From Streptomyces niveus (GTDB lineage Bacteria; Actinomycetota; Actinomycetes; Streptomycetales; Streptomycetaceae): DNA of 64,000 nt. The stretch covers positions 4,030,001 to 4,094,000 of the forward strand of contig NZ_CP018047.1 of assembly GCF_002009175.1 (NCBI RefSeq), written 5' to 3'. Position numbers and translations under genes: made by a program. Of this stretch, positions 40,146 through 49,524 are shown in pieces. The notes beneath the pieces were generated by a model. That model was given only the letters and a program-made list of their open reading frames with translations. It was not told the origin of the DNA and did no database searches. Each line of letters begins with the position of its first letter. Positions within the stretch are counted from its first letter, which is position 1.

Positions 40146-41036
40146 ATGGGGTGGCGGTGCGGTGGCCTGCGGTGGAGCCCCGGCGGGGCCGAGTTGGTCT
40201 GGCGGGACGGTGGCCGGGAGCGGCGCAGTGTGCTCGGGTACGGGCGTGACCTCGGCTTCCGGGTCGTCGGGGAGCGGCGCTGTGCCGGGGTGCGGGGGCA
40301 GGTCTGCCCCCTCGGCGCCGTCGTGGGCGGACGGAGTACCGGCGGGCAGTGCCCGGACTGCGCGCGGCTCGACCGGTCGCGGTCGGTGGCCGCCGACACC
40401 GTCGCCGACGACCCGCAGCCGTACATGGTCTATCTGGCGTGGTTCGGGCCCGGCATGGTCAAGGTCGGGATCACAGCCGAGGCGCGCGGCTCGGCGCGGC
40501 TGCTCGAACAGGGCGCCGTGGTGTTCACCCGCCTCGGGCGCGGGCCGCTGATGGCGGCGCGGCGCACGGAGGAGTTGCTGCGTACGGTGCTGGGTGTGCC
40601 GGACCGCGTTCCGTACGCCGCGAAGCGCGCCGTACGCGACACACTGCCGACCGATCCCGGCGAACGGGCGGAGGAGGTAAGGGAGTTGTACGGGCGTGCT
40701 GTCGCACTCGCCGAGTGGCCCGAGTCGTTGGAGCGCTCGGACTGCGAACCGGTCGACCACATGGGCGTGTTCGGGCTGACCGGGACTCCGCCCGTGACGG
40801 GTGTGATCGGCGAGCTGGTCGACCGAGGGCGCGTCGCCGGGCGGCTCGTGGCCGCCGTCGGGCCCGATCTGCACCTGGAGTGCGATGACGGCGCGGTGCT
40901 CGTGCTCGACACAAGGCTGGCGAAGGGGTGGGAACTCGCCGCGGCGGGGGACCCGGACCCGGACACCGGCGGCGTGACCGTACCCGTACGCGAAGTGGCC
41001 GGCGCCGACCGCTCCGTACAGGACGGGCTGTTCTGA
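40146..41036 (+). CDS. DUF2797 domain-containing protein
   Basis: 296 residues. Cys-containing N-terminal part (GERRCAGVRGQVCPLG, GQCPDCARLD) that may bind zinc, followed by PYMVYLAWFGPGMVKVGITAEARGSARLLEQGA, the GIY-YIG-like strand of DUF2797 (Y-x-x-Y ... K-V-G-I-T). The family contains this degenerate endonuclease-like fold; activity is unproven. The C-terminal region is beta-rich (LRLECDDGAVLVLDTRLAKGW type). It starts 29 bp from the divergent hypothetical gene. Confidence 0.85.
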   Translation: MGWRCGGLRWSPGGAELVWRDGGRERRSVLGYGRDLGFRVVGERRCAGVRGQVCPLGAVVGGRSTGGQCPDCARLDRSRSVAADTVADDPQPYMVYLAWFGPGMVKVGITAEARGSARLLEQGAVVFTRLGRGPLMAARRTEELLRTVLGVPDRVPYAAKRAVRDTLPTDPGERAEEVRELYGRAVALAEWPESLERSDCEPVDHMGVFGLTGTPPVTGVIGELVDRGRVAGRLVAAVGPDLHLECDDGAVLVLDTRLAKGWELAAAGDPDPDTGGVTVPVREVAGADRSVQDGLF

Positions 41037-41106
41037 CGTGATCCGCGGTCTCCGGGTACGGCGGGTACGGCTGGACAGCACGCCGTCCGGATCGGAGGCT
41101 GGAGGG

Positions 41107-42018
41107 ATGGATGATCAAGCAGCCGTGGAGATCGAGGCCGTGAAGGAGTTCCGGGACCGGCTCTCGCTGCCCGGAATCGTCGACATACACACGCACTTCA
41201 TGCCCGATCGCGTCCTGCGGAAGGTGTGGGCGTACTTCGACAGCGCCGGACCTCTCACCGGTATGGAGTGGCCCATCACCTACCGGCACGAGGAGGACCA
41301 ACGCGTCGCGCTCCTGCGGGCGTTCGGTGTCCGCGCGTACACCTCGATGCTCTACCCCCACAAGCCCGGCATGGCCGACTGGCTCAACGGCTGGGCCGCC
41401 GGATTCGCCGCGCGGACGCCCGACTGCCTCCAGACCGCGACCCTCTTTCCGGAGGAGGGCGTCGAGACATACGTACGCGAGGCCGTCGAGTCCGGCGCGC
41501 GGATCTTCAAGTCGCACCTCCAGGTGGGGGGTTACGACCCCAACGACGAACGCCTCGACCGGAGCTGGGGGTTGCTCGCCGACGTCGGTGTGCCGGTGGT
41601 GATGCACTGCGGATCGGGCCCGCAGCCGGGCAAGTTCACCGGGCCGGAGCCCGTCGGCCGGCTGCTCGCGCGGCATCCTCGACTGCGGCTGGTCGTCGCG
41701 CACATGGGGATGCCGGAGTACACGGACTTCCTGGACCTGGCGGACCGGTACGACGGGGTCCTGCTCGACACGACGATGGCGTTCACCGACTTCAGCGAGG
41801 CCTTCGCGCCGTTCCCGGCCGGGGCGGAGGCCAGGGCCCGGCTCGCGGATCTGGGGGACCGGATCCTGCTCGGTTCGGACTTCCCCAACATCCCCTACCC
41901 GTACCTGCATCAGCTTGAGGTCCTTGAGCGGCTCGGGCTCGGCGACGACTGGACACGCGCGGTCTGTTACGGGAACGGAGTCCGTCTCTTCGGGCTGGAG
42001 CCCGCAGACGTTTCCTAG
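41107..42018 (+). CDS. amidohydrolase-family protein
   Basis: 303 residues from ATG 41107 behind GGAGG; the open frame upstream to 41038 is less likely. Metal-site motifs of an Amidohydrolase_2 TIM barrel: VDIHTHF (H28, H30), IFKSHLQVGGYD, VMHCGSG, VVAHMG, and ILLGSDFPN with the catalytic Asp. The substrate is unknown; related enzymes are decarboxylases or hydrolases of small carboxylates. The next gene starts 159 bp on. Confidence 0.88.
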   Translation: MDDQAAVEIEAVKEFRDRLSLPGIVDIHTHFMPDRVLRKVWAYFDSAGPLTGMEWPITYRHEEDQRVALLRAFGVRAYTSMLYPHKPGMADWLNGWAAGFAARTPDCLQTATLFPEEGVETYVREAVESGARIFKSHLQVGGYDPNDERLDRSWGLLADVGVPVVMHCGSGPQPGKFTGPEPVGRLLARHPRLRLVVAHMGMPEYTDFLDLADRYDGVLLDTTMAFTDFSEAFAPFPAGAEARARLADLGDRILLGSDFPNIPYPYLHQLEVLERLGLGDDWTRAVCYGNGVRLFGLEPADVS

Positions 42019-42177
42019 GCGTCGAAGGGGCACGCTGATATTCTGAAAGGCTGCTCACTTCCGTGGGCGGAGAGGGGAGTGCGGTGCCGTGAAGTGGACG
42101 CAGAACACCACTCGGTCGACCTGGCCGCCCGCCCGGAAGTTCCGGGAGCACGGGCGGCGGGTTCCGAGAGGAACGAG

Positions 42178-42486
42178 ATGTCCCGTACGGACAAGACCAA
42201 GCCGCCGTGGGTACGCCACGCGGAGCACGACCCCCTGCCTGTGCACGACCACCGTTACGGCTCCTGTGACCTGCCGCCCCGCCCGACCCGTGAGGACACC
42301 GGCACCCGCTGCCGCTGGGTACCGACCCTCACGGCGCTGATCACCCGGCCCTGCTGCGCCGGCTGCAAGGTCCGCTCCCACATCAGGGAACGGCAGGAGT
42401 GGGCCAGGGCCGCCAACCGCAGGGAGCGTTACGCGGGGCGGCGCGAGGCACGCCGTTACGATGCGGCGGACGCCACCGGGGAGTAG
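42178..42486 (+). CDS. hypothetical small Cys/His/Arg-rich protein
   Basis: 102 residues from ATG 42178 with GAGAGGAAC upstream. WVRHAEHDPLPVHDHRYGSCDLPPRP and CRWVPTLTALITRPCCAGCKVRSHIRE contain clustered His and five Cys, suggesting metal binding, followed by a basic helical tail (RRERYAGRREARR). I recognise it as a Streptomyces conserved hypothetical type. It lies 114 bp before the two-component operon and has its own ribosome-binding site. Confidence 0.6.
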   Translation: MSRTDKTKPPWVRHAEHDPLPVHDHRYGSCDLPPRPTREDTGTRCRWVPTLTALITRPCCAGCKVRSHIRERQEWARAANRRERYAGRREARRYDAADATGE

Positions 42487-42600
42487 CGCGACCGAGCCTC
42501 CGGGGACTGGCGCCACCGGACCCCGGCCCCGTCCCGGTTCTCAGGGAATTCACAGGAAGCGGCAAGGGCGTTCTCAGGGGACCTCCGCAGTGTGGGCACC

Positions 42601-43356
42601 ATGACCGTCACCTCGCCCAGGGGGCGCACCGAGATGATCAAGCCGGACGGTAGCCCCGTCCGGGTCCTTGTCGTGGACGACGAGGCCTCGCTCGCCGAGC
42701 TGATGTCCATGACCCTGCGCTACGAGGGGTGGGAAGTCCGCAGCGCCGGTGACGGGGCCGGCGCCGTGCGCTCGGCGCGGGACTTCCGGCCCGACGCCGT
42801 GGTCCTCGACGTGATGCTCCCCGACATGGACGGCATCGCCGTCCTGGGGCGGCTCCGCGAGGAGCTGCCCCAGGTGCCCGTCCTCTTCCTCACCGCCAAG
42901 GACGCCGTGGAGGACCGGATCGCCGGGCTCACCGCGGGCGGTGACGACTACGTCACCAAGCCCTTCAGCCTGGAGGAGGTCGTGGCACGGCTGCGCGGGC
43001 TGATACGACGCTCCGGCACCGCCGCCGTACGCAGCGAATCGACCCTGGTCGTCGGCGACTTGACCCTCGACGAGGACAGCCACGACGTCAGCCGGGCGGG
43101 GCGGTCCATCCATCTCACGGCGACCGAGTTCGAGCTGCTGCGCTTCCTGATGCGCAACCCGCGGCGCGTGCTGAGCAAGGCCCAGATCCTGGACCGTGTG
43201 TGGTCGTACGACTTCGGTGGCCAGGCGAACGTGGTGGAGCTCTACATCTCGTACCTGCGGCGGAAGATCGACGCCGGCCGGCCGCCGATGATCCACACCC
43301 GGCGCGGAGCGGGGTATCTGATCAAGCCGGGAGAGCCGGGAGAGCCGGGAGAGTAG
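42601..43356 (+). CDS. OmpR/PhoB-family response regulator
   Basis: 251 residues from ATG 42601. Receiver domain: VVDDEAS, phospho-acceptor Asp70 (VVLDVMLPDMDG), FLTAKD, Lys120 (YVTKPFS). DNA-binding winged helix at about 150-245 (LTATEFELLRFLMRNPRRVLSK, VVELYISYLRRKI, TRRGAGYLI). The C-terminus is a GEPGEPGE run from a 9-bp DNA repeat. The stop TAG overlaps the GTG of the kinase gene by one base. It controls targets with its cognate kinase, possibly the glycosyltransferase genes of the same operon. Confidence 0.93.
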   Translation: MTVTSPRGRTEMIKPDGSPVRVLVVDDEASLAELMSMTLRYEGWEVRSAGDGAGAVRSARDFRPDAVVLDVMLPDMDGIAVLGRLREELPQVPVLFLTAKDAVEDRIAGLTAGGDDYVTKPFSLEEVVARLRGLIRRSGTAAVRSESTLVVGDLTLDEDSHDVSRAGRSIHLTATEFELLRFLMRNPRRVLSKAQILDRVWSYDFGGQANVVELYISYLRRKIDAGRPPMIHTRRGAGYLIKPGEPGEPGE

Positions 43357-45089
43357 TGGTCGTGGTGGTACGGGACCGAGTACGGCCAAGAGGCGAGCGT
43401 ACGGCCCGGAAAGGGGCCCCGAAACGTGCCCCGAAGCGCTGGTCGCTCCGCACCCGCCTCGTCGTGTCGGCCGTCTCGCTGATCGCGGTCGTCGCGGCGG
43501 TCATCGGCGCGGTGACGACGATCGCGTTCCGTTCGTACCAGTACGACCAGCTCGACGCCCAGGTCCACGCCATCGCCCAGCGGGCCGCCGGGCCGCACGA
43601 GCGGGCCGACCGGCCGCCGAACGACATCCCGCCGCCGCGCCTGTCGGAGGTGCGGGAGCCGCTCAGGACGATCACCGGCGGTGGCGCCCCGATCGGTACG
43701 GTCGGCGTCGAGCTGACCGGCACCGGTCCGGGCGACACCGGCAGGGGCATGATCAGCGCCCAGACGGGCGGTGACGACCCCGGCCAGCAGGTCACCGGGC
43801 ACGCGCTCACCGACTCGGAGACGGCCGCCCTGGCCTCGGTCCCGCGCGACGGCGACTCGCACACCGTGACCCTCGCGGACCTCGGTGACTACCGCGTCGA
43901 GTACGTGGAAGGCGTCAACGGCTCCTTCCTCGTCGGAGTCCCGCTCAGCGACGTCCAGAACACCCTCGCCACCCTGATCGTGGTCGAGATCTGTGTCACC
44001 GTCGCCGGTCTCGTCGCCGCCGGGATCGCGGGCGGGGTGCTCGTCGGGGTGGCCCTGCGGCCGTTGCGGCGGGTCGCGACGACCGCCACCCGAGTCTCCG
44101 AACTCCCCCTGCACAGCGGCGAGGTGGCGCCCCTGACGCGGCTGCCGGACACCGAGGCCGATCCGCGTACCGAGGTCGGTCAGGTCGGCGCCGCGCTCAA
44201 CCGGATGCTGGGGCACGTCGGTTCGGCGCTCACCGCGCGGCAGGAGAGCGAGACGCGGGTACGGCGCTTCGTCGCCGACGCGAGCCACGAGCTGCGGACA
44301 CCGCTCGCCTCCATCCGCGGTTACGCCGAACTCACCCGGCGCGGCCGGGAGGAGATCGGCCCCGACACCCGGCACGCGCTCGGCCGGATCGAGGCCGAGG
44401 CGGAGCGGATGACCGGGCTGGTGGACGATCTGCTGCTGCTGGCACGGCTCGACGCCGGCCGGCCGCTCGCGTACGGGACGACGGACCTCTCCCCGCTCGT
44501 CGTGGACGCGGTCGCCGACGCGCGGGCCGCCGGGCAGGACCACCACTGGCGGCTGGAGCTGCCGGACGAGCCCGCGCACGTGTACGGCGACGGACCCCGG
44601 CTCCATCAGGTGCTGGTCAATCTGCTGGCCAACGCCCGGACGCACACCCCGCCGGGGACGACCGTCACGGCGCGCGTGCGCACCGCCACCGCCAACACCG
44701 TCAACACCGCCCCGTCCGCCAACACCGCCACCACCGACGGCCGGGACCGGTGCGTCCTCGTGGACATCGAGGACGACGGGCCCGGAATCCCGCCCGCCCT
44801 CCTCCCGCGCGTCTTCGAACGTTTCGCCCGCGGCGACGCGTCCCGTTCACGCTCCGCCGCCACGGCGGCCGACTCCACCGGTCTCGGCCTCGCCATCGTG
44901 CACGCCGTCGTGACCGCCCACGGCGGCGACGTGCGCGTACGGAGCGAGCCCGGCCGCACCGCCTTCACCGTGCGCCTCCCGGCCGACACCGCCCCCGAGA
45001 CCACCGCCGGCACCACCCTCACCACCCCCACCCGTGTCCCCACTCACCTCAACTCACAGCCGCACCACAGGCTCACCACACCGCCGTGA
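43356..45089 (+). CDS. sensor histidine kinase
   Basis: 577 residues from GTG 43356. Basic N-terminus, transmembrane helix at about 35-58, an extracytoplasmic domain to about 200, a second helix at about 205-232, HAMP, then HisKA with ADASHELRTPLASI (His311), N-box LHQVLVNLLANARTHTP, G1 DIEDDGPGIP, F-box FERFARGD, and G2 STGLGLAIVHAVV. All catalytic boxes are intact. The C-terminal 40 residues are a Thr/Pro/Ala-rich tail. It follows the regulator by a one-base overlap and is followed 27 bp later by a glycosyltransferase gene. Confidence 0.93.
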   Translation: MVVVVRDRVRPRGERTARKGAPKRAPKRWSLRTRLVVSAVSLIAVVAAVIGAVTTIAFRSYQYDQLDAQVHAIAQRAAGPHERADRPPNDIPPPRLSEVREPLRTITGGGAPIGTVGVELTGTGPGDTGRGMISAQTGGDDPGQQVTGHALTDSETAALASVPRDGDSHTVTLADLGDYRVEYVEGVNGSFLVGVPLSDVQNTLATLIVVEICVTVAGLVAAGIAGGVLVGVALRPLRRVATTATRVSELPLHSGEVAPLTRLPDTEADPRTEVGQVGAALNRMLGHVGSALTARQESETRVRRFVADASHELRTPLASIRGYAELTRRGREEIGPDTRHALGRIEAEAERMTGLVDDLLLLARLDAGRPLAYGTTDLSPLVVDAVADARAAGQDHHWRLELPDEPAHVYGDGPRLHQVLVNLLANARTHTPPGTTVTARVRTATANTVNTAPSANTATTDGRDRCVLVDIEDDGPGIPPALLPRVFERFARGDASRSRSAATAADSTGLGLAIVHAVVTAHGGDVRVRSEPGRTAFTVRLPADTAPETTAGTTLTTPTRVPTHLNSQPHHRLTTPP

Positions 45090-45115
45090 CAGCCTGACCG
45101 CCGAGTGTCGGCCGT

Positions 45116-46441
45116 ATGCGAACCGACACCGACACCCCGTGGGGCAGCCTCCCGGCCAGGGCGCATCTCCCGGTCGAAGCGCTCGACGCGAGGGCCCCCA
45201 CCGGCGTCCCCGTGCTCGACGTGACCATTCCCGTCCACAACGAGGAGCGGGACCTGGAGCCGTGCGTACGGCGACTCCACGACCACCTCGCCCGCACCTT
45301 CCCGTACCGCTTCCGCATCACCGTCGCGGACAACGCCAGCACCGACCGCACGCCCGCCGTGGCGGCCCGTCTCGCGGCGTCGATTCCCGAGGTCACCGCG
45401 TACCGGCTGGAGGAGAAGGGGCGCGGGCGGGCGCTGCGTACCGTCTGGTCGCGCTCCGACTCCCCCGTCCTCGCCTACATGGACGTCGATCTGTCCACCG
45501 ATCTCAACGCCCTGCTGCCGCTCGTCGCGCCGCTCATCTCGGGCCACTCGGACCTGGCGATCGGCTCGCGCCTCGCGCGCTCGTCGCGCGTTGTGCGCGG
45601 CCCCAAGCGGGAGTTCATCTCGCGCGCCTACAACCTGATCCTCAAGTCGTCGCTCTCCGCGCGCTTCAGCGACGCGCAGTGCGGCTTCAAGGCGATACGG
45701 CGCGAGGTCGCCGAGCGGCTGCTGCCGATGGTCGAGGACACCGGGTGGTTCTTCGACACCGAGATGCTGGTGCTCGCCGAACGGGCCGGGCTGCGGATCC
45801 ACGAGGTGCCGGTCGACTGGGTCGACGACCCGGACAGCCGTGTGCGCATCGTCAGTACGGCGGTCGACGACCTCAAGGGCGTCTGGCGGGTCGGACGCGC
45901 GCTCGCGGTCGGCGCGCTGCCGCTCGACCGGCTCGCGCGGCCCTTCGGCGACGACCCCAGGGACCGCGAGATCGGCGGTGTGCCCGGCGGGCTCGCGCGC
46001 CAACTGGTCGGCTTCTGCGTCGTCGGCGCGCTGTCGACTCTCTTCTACCTGCTGCTCTACTCCCTTTTTCGTACGGCCTCCGGGGCTCAAGCGGCCAACG
46101 CTGCCGCGCTGTTGGTGTCGGCGGTCGCGAACACCGCGGCGAACCGCCGGCTGACGTTCGGCGTTCGGGGCCGGGAGCGTGCCGTACGCCACCAGGCCCA
46201 GGGTCTCGTTGTCTTCGGTATCGGGCTCGCGCTGACCAGCGGCTCGCTGGCCGCGCTCGACGCCGCGTCCGGGAACCCGGCCCACGGCACGGAGTTGGCC
46301 GTACTGATCTCCGCCAACCTTGCGGCCACCGTGCTGCGCTTCCTCCTCTTCCGGGCGTGGGTCTTCCCCGACCGGCGCGGCTGCCACGAACAGCCGGCCG
46401 TCCGCAGAGACCCGAACACCCAGGAACGGAGCGCCCGATGA
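45116..46441 (+). CDS. GT2 glycosyltransferase fused to GtrA-like membrane domain
   Basis: 441 residues. The GT2 catalytic part holds VLDVTIPVHNEERDLEPCV, ITVADNASTDRTP, YMDVDLSTDL (D-x-D) and DAQCGFKAIRREVAERLLP. A C-terminal GtrA-type block of four helices follows (VGFCVVGALSTLFYLLLYSL, NAAALLVSAVANTAANRRLTF, LVVFGIGLALTSGS, VLISANLAATVLRFLLFRAWVF). Such enzymes make polyprenyl-phosphate sugars and move them across the membrane. It overlaps the GT39 gene by ATGA, and the pair resembles YkcC/YkcB of Bacillus. Confidence 0.9.
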   Translation: MRTDTDTPWGSLPARAHLPVEALDARAPTGVPVLDVTIPVHNEERDLEPCVRRLHDHLARTFPYRFRITVADNASTDRTPAVAARLAASIPEVTAYRLEEKGRGRALRTVWSRSDSPVLAYMDVDLSTDLNALLPLVAPLISGHSDLAIGSRLARSSRVVRGPKREFISRAYNLILKSSLSARFSDAQCGFKAIRREVAERLLPMVEDTGWFFDTEMLVLAERAGLRIHEVPVDWVDDPDSRVRIVSTAVDDLKGVWRVGRALAVGALPLDRLARPFGDDPRDREIGGVPGGLARQLVGFCVVGALSTLFYLLLYSLFRTASGAQAANAAALLVSAVANTAANRRLTFGVRGRERAVRHQAQGLVVFGIGLALTSGSLAALDAASGNPAHGTELAVLISANLAATVLRFLLFRAWVFPDRRGCHEQPAVRRDPNTQERSAR

Positions 46442-48540
46442 CCCAGGCCCTCGCCCCCGGCGCACCCACACCAGCCGGGCGCGCCCGCCCCGCCCAGTCC
46501 CTTCTCGTGCGGCTGCGCCGCGGCAGGCCCGAGGACGCGCGCTGGGTACGCCTCGCGCTGCTCGGCCTCCTGCTCGTGGCGCTGGTCCTCAACCTCTGGA
46601 GTCTCGGCGACTCCGGTTACGCCAACTCCTTCTACTCCGCGGCCGTCCAGGCCGGCGGCGAGAGTTGGAAGGCGTTCTTCTTCGGCTCGTCCGACGCGGG
46701 GAACTCCATCACCGTCGACAAGCCCCCGGCCGCGCTGTGGCCGATGGCCCTGTCGGTGCGGCTATTCGGTCTCGGGTCGTGGCAGATCCTGGTGCCCGAG
46801 GCGCTGATGGGTGTCGGCACGATCGCCGTGCTGTACGCGGCCGTACGGCGCCGCTTCAGCGCGCCGGCCGGGCTCGTCGCGGCCGGTGTGCTGGCGCTGA
46901 CGCCCGTCGCCGCGCTGATGTTCCGCTTCAACAACCCCGACGCGCTGCTCGCGCTGCTAATGACGGTCACTGTCTACTGCGTGCTGCGGGCGCTGGAGGG
47001 GGCGCGGGCGCGCTGGCTGGTGTGGGCGGGGGTCGCGATGGGATTCGCGTTCCTGACGAAGACGCTCCAGGCGTTCCTGATCCTGCCGCCGCTCGCGCTC
47101 GTGTACGCGGTGTGCGCGCCCACGACCGTATGCCGCAGGATCGGCCAACTGGCCGCTGCCGGGGTCGCGTTGGTGGTCAGCAACGGTTGGTGGGTGGCGA
47201 TCGTCGAGCTGTGGCCGGCCGCGTCCCGCCCGTACATCGGCGGCTCTCAGACCAACTCCTTCCTCGAACTGACCCTCGGTTACAACGGACTTGGCCGCAT
47301 CAGCGGCGACGAGCCCGGCAGCGTCGGCGGGGGTGGAGGCGGGGGAGGTGGCCCGCGCAGCGGTGAGACCGGGCTCGGCCGGATGTTCGGCGACAGCGTC
47401 GGCGGCCAGATCTCCTGGCTGCTGCCCGCCGCCCTGTTCCTGCTGGTCGTCGGTCTCGTACTGACCCGGCGGGCCCGGCGCACGGACCTCGCCCGCGCCT
47501 CGTTCCTGGTCTGGGGCGGTGCGCTGCTGATGACGGCGGGGGTCTTCAGCTTCATGGCGGGGATCTTCCACGAGTACTACACGGTGGCGCTCGCGCCGTA
47601 CATCGCCGCTCTGGCCGGTATGGGCGTGACGCTGCTGTGGGAGGAGCGCGCGAAGGCCCTCGCGTCGGCCGCGCTGGGTGTGACGGTGGCGGGGACGGCG
47701 GTCTGGGCGTTCGTACTCCTCGGCCGGACGCCGGACCATCTGCCGTGGCTGCGCTGGGCCGTTCTGGTCGGCGGAGTGGTCGCGGCGGTCGCGCTGGCGG
47801 TCGTGGGCCGGATCGGGCGGGAGGGACGGTTCCGCACCCTCGCGCCCCGCTTGGCGGTGGGTGCCGTCGTGCTGGCGGTCGCAGCGTCGCTGGCGGCCCC
47901 GCTCGCGTACACGCTCTCCACGGTCAGTACCCCGCACACGGGCTCGATCGTGACGGCGGGTCCGGCTGCGGCGCGTGGCGGGTTCGGCGGCGGTGGCGGT
48001 CCTGGCGTTGGCCCTCCGGGCGGCGCCGGTATGGGCGACGACGGTCCCCGGGGCCAGCGGCCCGGCGCCGGCCAGGCTCCTCCCCAGGGTGGTGGGGCTC
48101 CCCAGGGCGGCGGCCTGCCGCCGGCGCCCGAAGGCGAAGCCGGTGGTCGAGGCGGGGGCGGGGGCGGCGGTTTGGCCGGTCTGCTCGACGGCCGGGACGT
48201 CGGCGCAGAGGTGGTCGCGGCGCTGAGGAAGGACGCCGGTGACTACACCTGGGCCGCGGCGGCGGTCGGCTCCCAGAACGCCGCGACCAGCCAACTCGCC
48301 GCCGAGGAACCGGTGATGGCGATCGGTGGCTTCAACGGCAGCGATCCGTCCCCGACGCTCGACCAGTTCAAGAAGTACGTCGCCGACGGCGAGATCCACT
48401 ACTTCTTCGGAGGCGGCGGGTTCGGCGGCGGCGGTGATCAGGACGGTACGGCCTCGTCCATCTCCAGCTGGGTGGAGTCCACGTTCAAGGAGGTCGCCGT
48501 GGGCGACACGACCCTCTACGACCTGACCGCCAGAGCATAG
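46438..48540 (+). CDS. GT39 (PMT/ArnT-like) membrane glycosyltransferase, YkcB-like
   Basis: 700 residues from the ATG overlapping the GT2 stop. About 11 membrane helices; the GT39 family motif NSFYSAAVQAGGESWKAFFFG and TVDKPPAALWPM lies in the first outer loop with catalytic Asp residues. MFRFNNPDALLALL is the second family motif. Two long Gly-rich stretches occur: GGGGGGGGG (loop near residue 300) and a G/P-rich stretch near residues 500-580 before an extracytoplasmic C-terminal domain ending TFKEVAVGDTTLYDLTARA. It would use the lipid-linked sugar made by its GT2 partner. Confidence 0.92.
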   Translation: MTQALAPGAPTPAGRARPAQSLLVRLRRGRPEDARWVRLALLGLLLVALVLNLWSLGDSGYANSFYSAAVQAGGESWKAFFFGSSDAGNSITVDKPPAALWPMALSVRLFGLGSWQILVPEALMGVGTIAVLYAAVRRRFSAPAGLVAAGVLALTPVAALMFRFNNPDALLALLMTVTVYCVLRALEGARARWLVWAGVAMGFAFLTKTLQAFLILPPLALVYAVCAPTTVCRRIGQLAAAGVALVVSNGWWVAIVELWPAASRPYIGGSQTNSFLELTLGYNGLGRISGDEPGSVGGGGGGGGGPRSGETGLGRMFGDSVGGQISWLLPAALFLLVVGLVLTRRARRTDLARASFLVWGGALLMTAGVFSFMAGIFHEYYTVALAPYIAALAGMGVTLLWEERAKALASAALGVTVAGTAVWAFVLLGRTPDHLPWLRWAVLVGGVVAAVALAVVGRIGREGRFRTLAPRLAVGAVVLAVAASLAAPLAYTLSTVSTPHTGSIVTAGPAAARGGFGGGGGPGVGPPGGAGMGDDGPRGQRPGAGQAPPQGGGAPQGGGLPPAPEGEAGGRGGGGGGGLAGLLDGRDVGAEVVAALRKDAGDYTWAAAAVGSQNAATSQLAAEEPVMAIGGFNGSDPSPTLDQFKKYVADGEIHYFFGGGGFGGGGDQDGTASSISSWVESTFKEVAVGDTTLYDLTARA

Positions 48541-48567
48541 TCATACGGCGTAAGAGGGTTACTTGTG

Positions 48568-48599
48568 CGGTGTACGGGGCAAATAGGCCCCGTACACCG
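48568..48599. promoter_or_regulatory. perfect 13-bp inverted repeat between GT39 and TetR genes
   Basis: CGGTGTACGGGGC (48568-48580) and GCCCCGTACACCG (48587-48599) with AAATAG between. It can end the glycosyltransferase operon as a terminator, and its position 79 bp before the TetR start also suits a TetR operator. Both functions are possible. Confidence 0.6.
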
Positions 48600-48677
48600 T
48601 ATAGGAGTCTCCGCGGATTACCCGCGGCATAGCATCGGATCCGCATGAAACGGGGCGAGTAACCGAGGAGGCTCAAC

Positions 48678-49487
48678 ATGGAGTCGGCAGCCGACAAGGC
48701 CAACCAGCCCCGCCGGACGAGCGTCTGGCTGGAAGGGAAGCCCGCCGCCCGCGGCCGTAAGAGCGAGCGCTCCGACCATCCCACCGGACTCGACCGGGAC
48801 AGGATCATCTCGGTCTCGGTACGGCTGCTCGACGCGGAGGGGCCGGCGAAGTTCTCCATGCGGCGGCTGGCCGCCGAGCTGGGCGTGACGGCCATGTCCC
48901 TGTACTGGTACGTGGACACCAAGGACGACCTCCTCGAACTCGCCCTGGACTCCGTCTTTTCGGAGATCGGCACCTCGGACGACAAGCACGAGGCGGACTA
49001 CGCGGACGGCACGGTGGACCCCGGCTCCGACTGGCGCGACGACCTGCGCGCCCTCGCCGGCAGCTACCGCGCCCTCCTGGTCCGCCACCCCTGGGTCTCG
49101 GCGCTCGTCGGCAAGTTCCTCAACATCGGCCCGCACTCGATGGAGTTCTCCGCCGCGGTCCTCCGTGTCATGCGCCGTACGGGACTGCCCCCGCACGGCC
49201 AGACGGGCGCGCTGGCCTCCGTCTTCCAGTTCGTGTACGGCTTCGGCACGATCGAGGGCCACTTCGTCCAGCGGTGTGCCGAGGCGGGGATGACCCAGGA
49301 CCAGTACTACCGGGACGCCATGGGACGGATGAGCGAACAGCAGGAGTACCGGGGGCGGTTCGACCAGAGCGAGGAGATGACCGAGGCCCGCGGCGCCGAC
49401 ACGGTCGAGGAGATGCGCGAACGGGACTTCACGTTCGCGCTCGAACTCCTCGTCGCGGGCATCGAGGCGATGCGGACGCGGGGCTAG
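48678..49487 (+). CDS. TetR-family transcriptional regulator
   Basis: 269 residues. After a basic leader, the helix-turn-helix domain (about 38-85) reads GLDRDRIISVSVRLLDAEG, FSMRRLAAELGVTAMSLYWYV, TKDDLLELALDSV. The C-terminal domain (LAGSYRALLVRHPWVSALVG ... FTFALELLVAGIEAMRT) is the TetR_C type seen in drug- and antibiotic-responsive repressors. RBS GAGGAGG precedes ATG. Candidate targets are itself through the inverted repeat at 48568 and a neighbouring transport gene, but nothing in the sequence proves a target. Confidence 0.9.
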   Translation: MESAADKANQPRRTSVWLEGKPAARGRKSERSDHPTGLDRDRIISVSVRLLDAEGPAKFSMRRLAAELGVTAMSLYWYVDTKDDLLELALDSVFSEIGTSDDKHEADYADGTVDPGSDWRDDLRALAGSYRALLVRHPWVSALVGKFLNIGPHSMEFSAAVLRVMRRTGLPPHGQTGALASVFQFVYGFGTIEGHFVQRCAEAGMTQDQYYRDAMGRMSEQQEYRGRFDQSEEMTEARGADTVEEMRERDFTFALELLVAGIEAMRTRG

Positions 49488-49524
49488 ACCGTCGCGCGCC
49501 CCTGCTCCGGCGGATCTACTCCGG

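Noticed and set aside
45034..46437. Upstream extension of the GT39 gene to 45034
   Set aside because: This open frame overlaps the entire GT2 gene and is Arg/Ala-rich; the ATG at 46438 overlapping the GT2 stop is the natural start.
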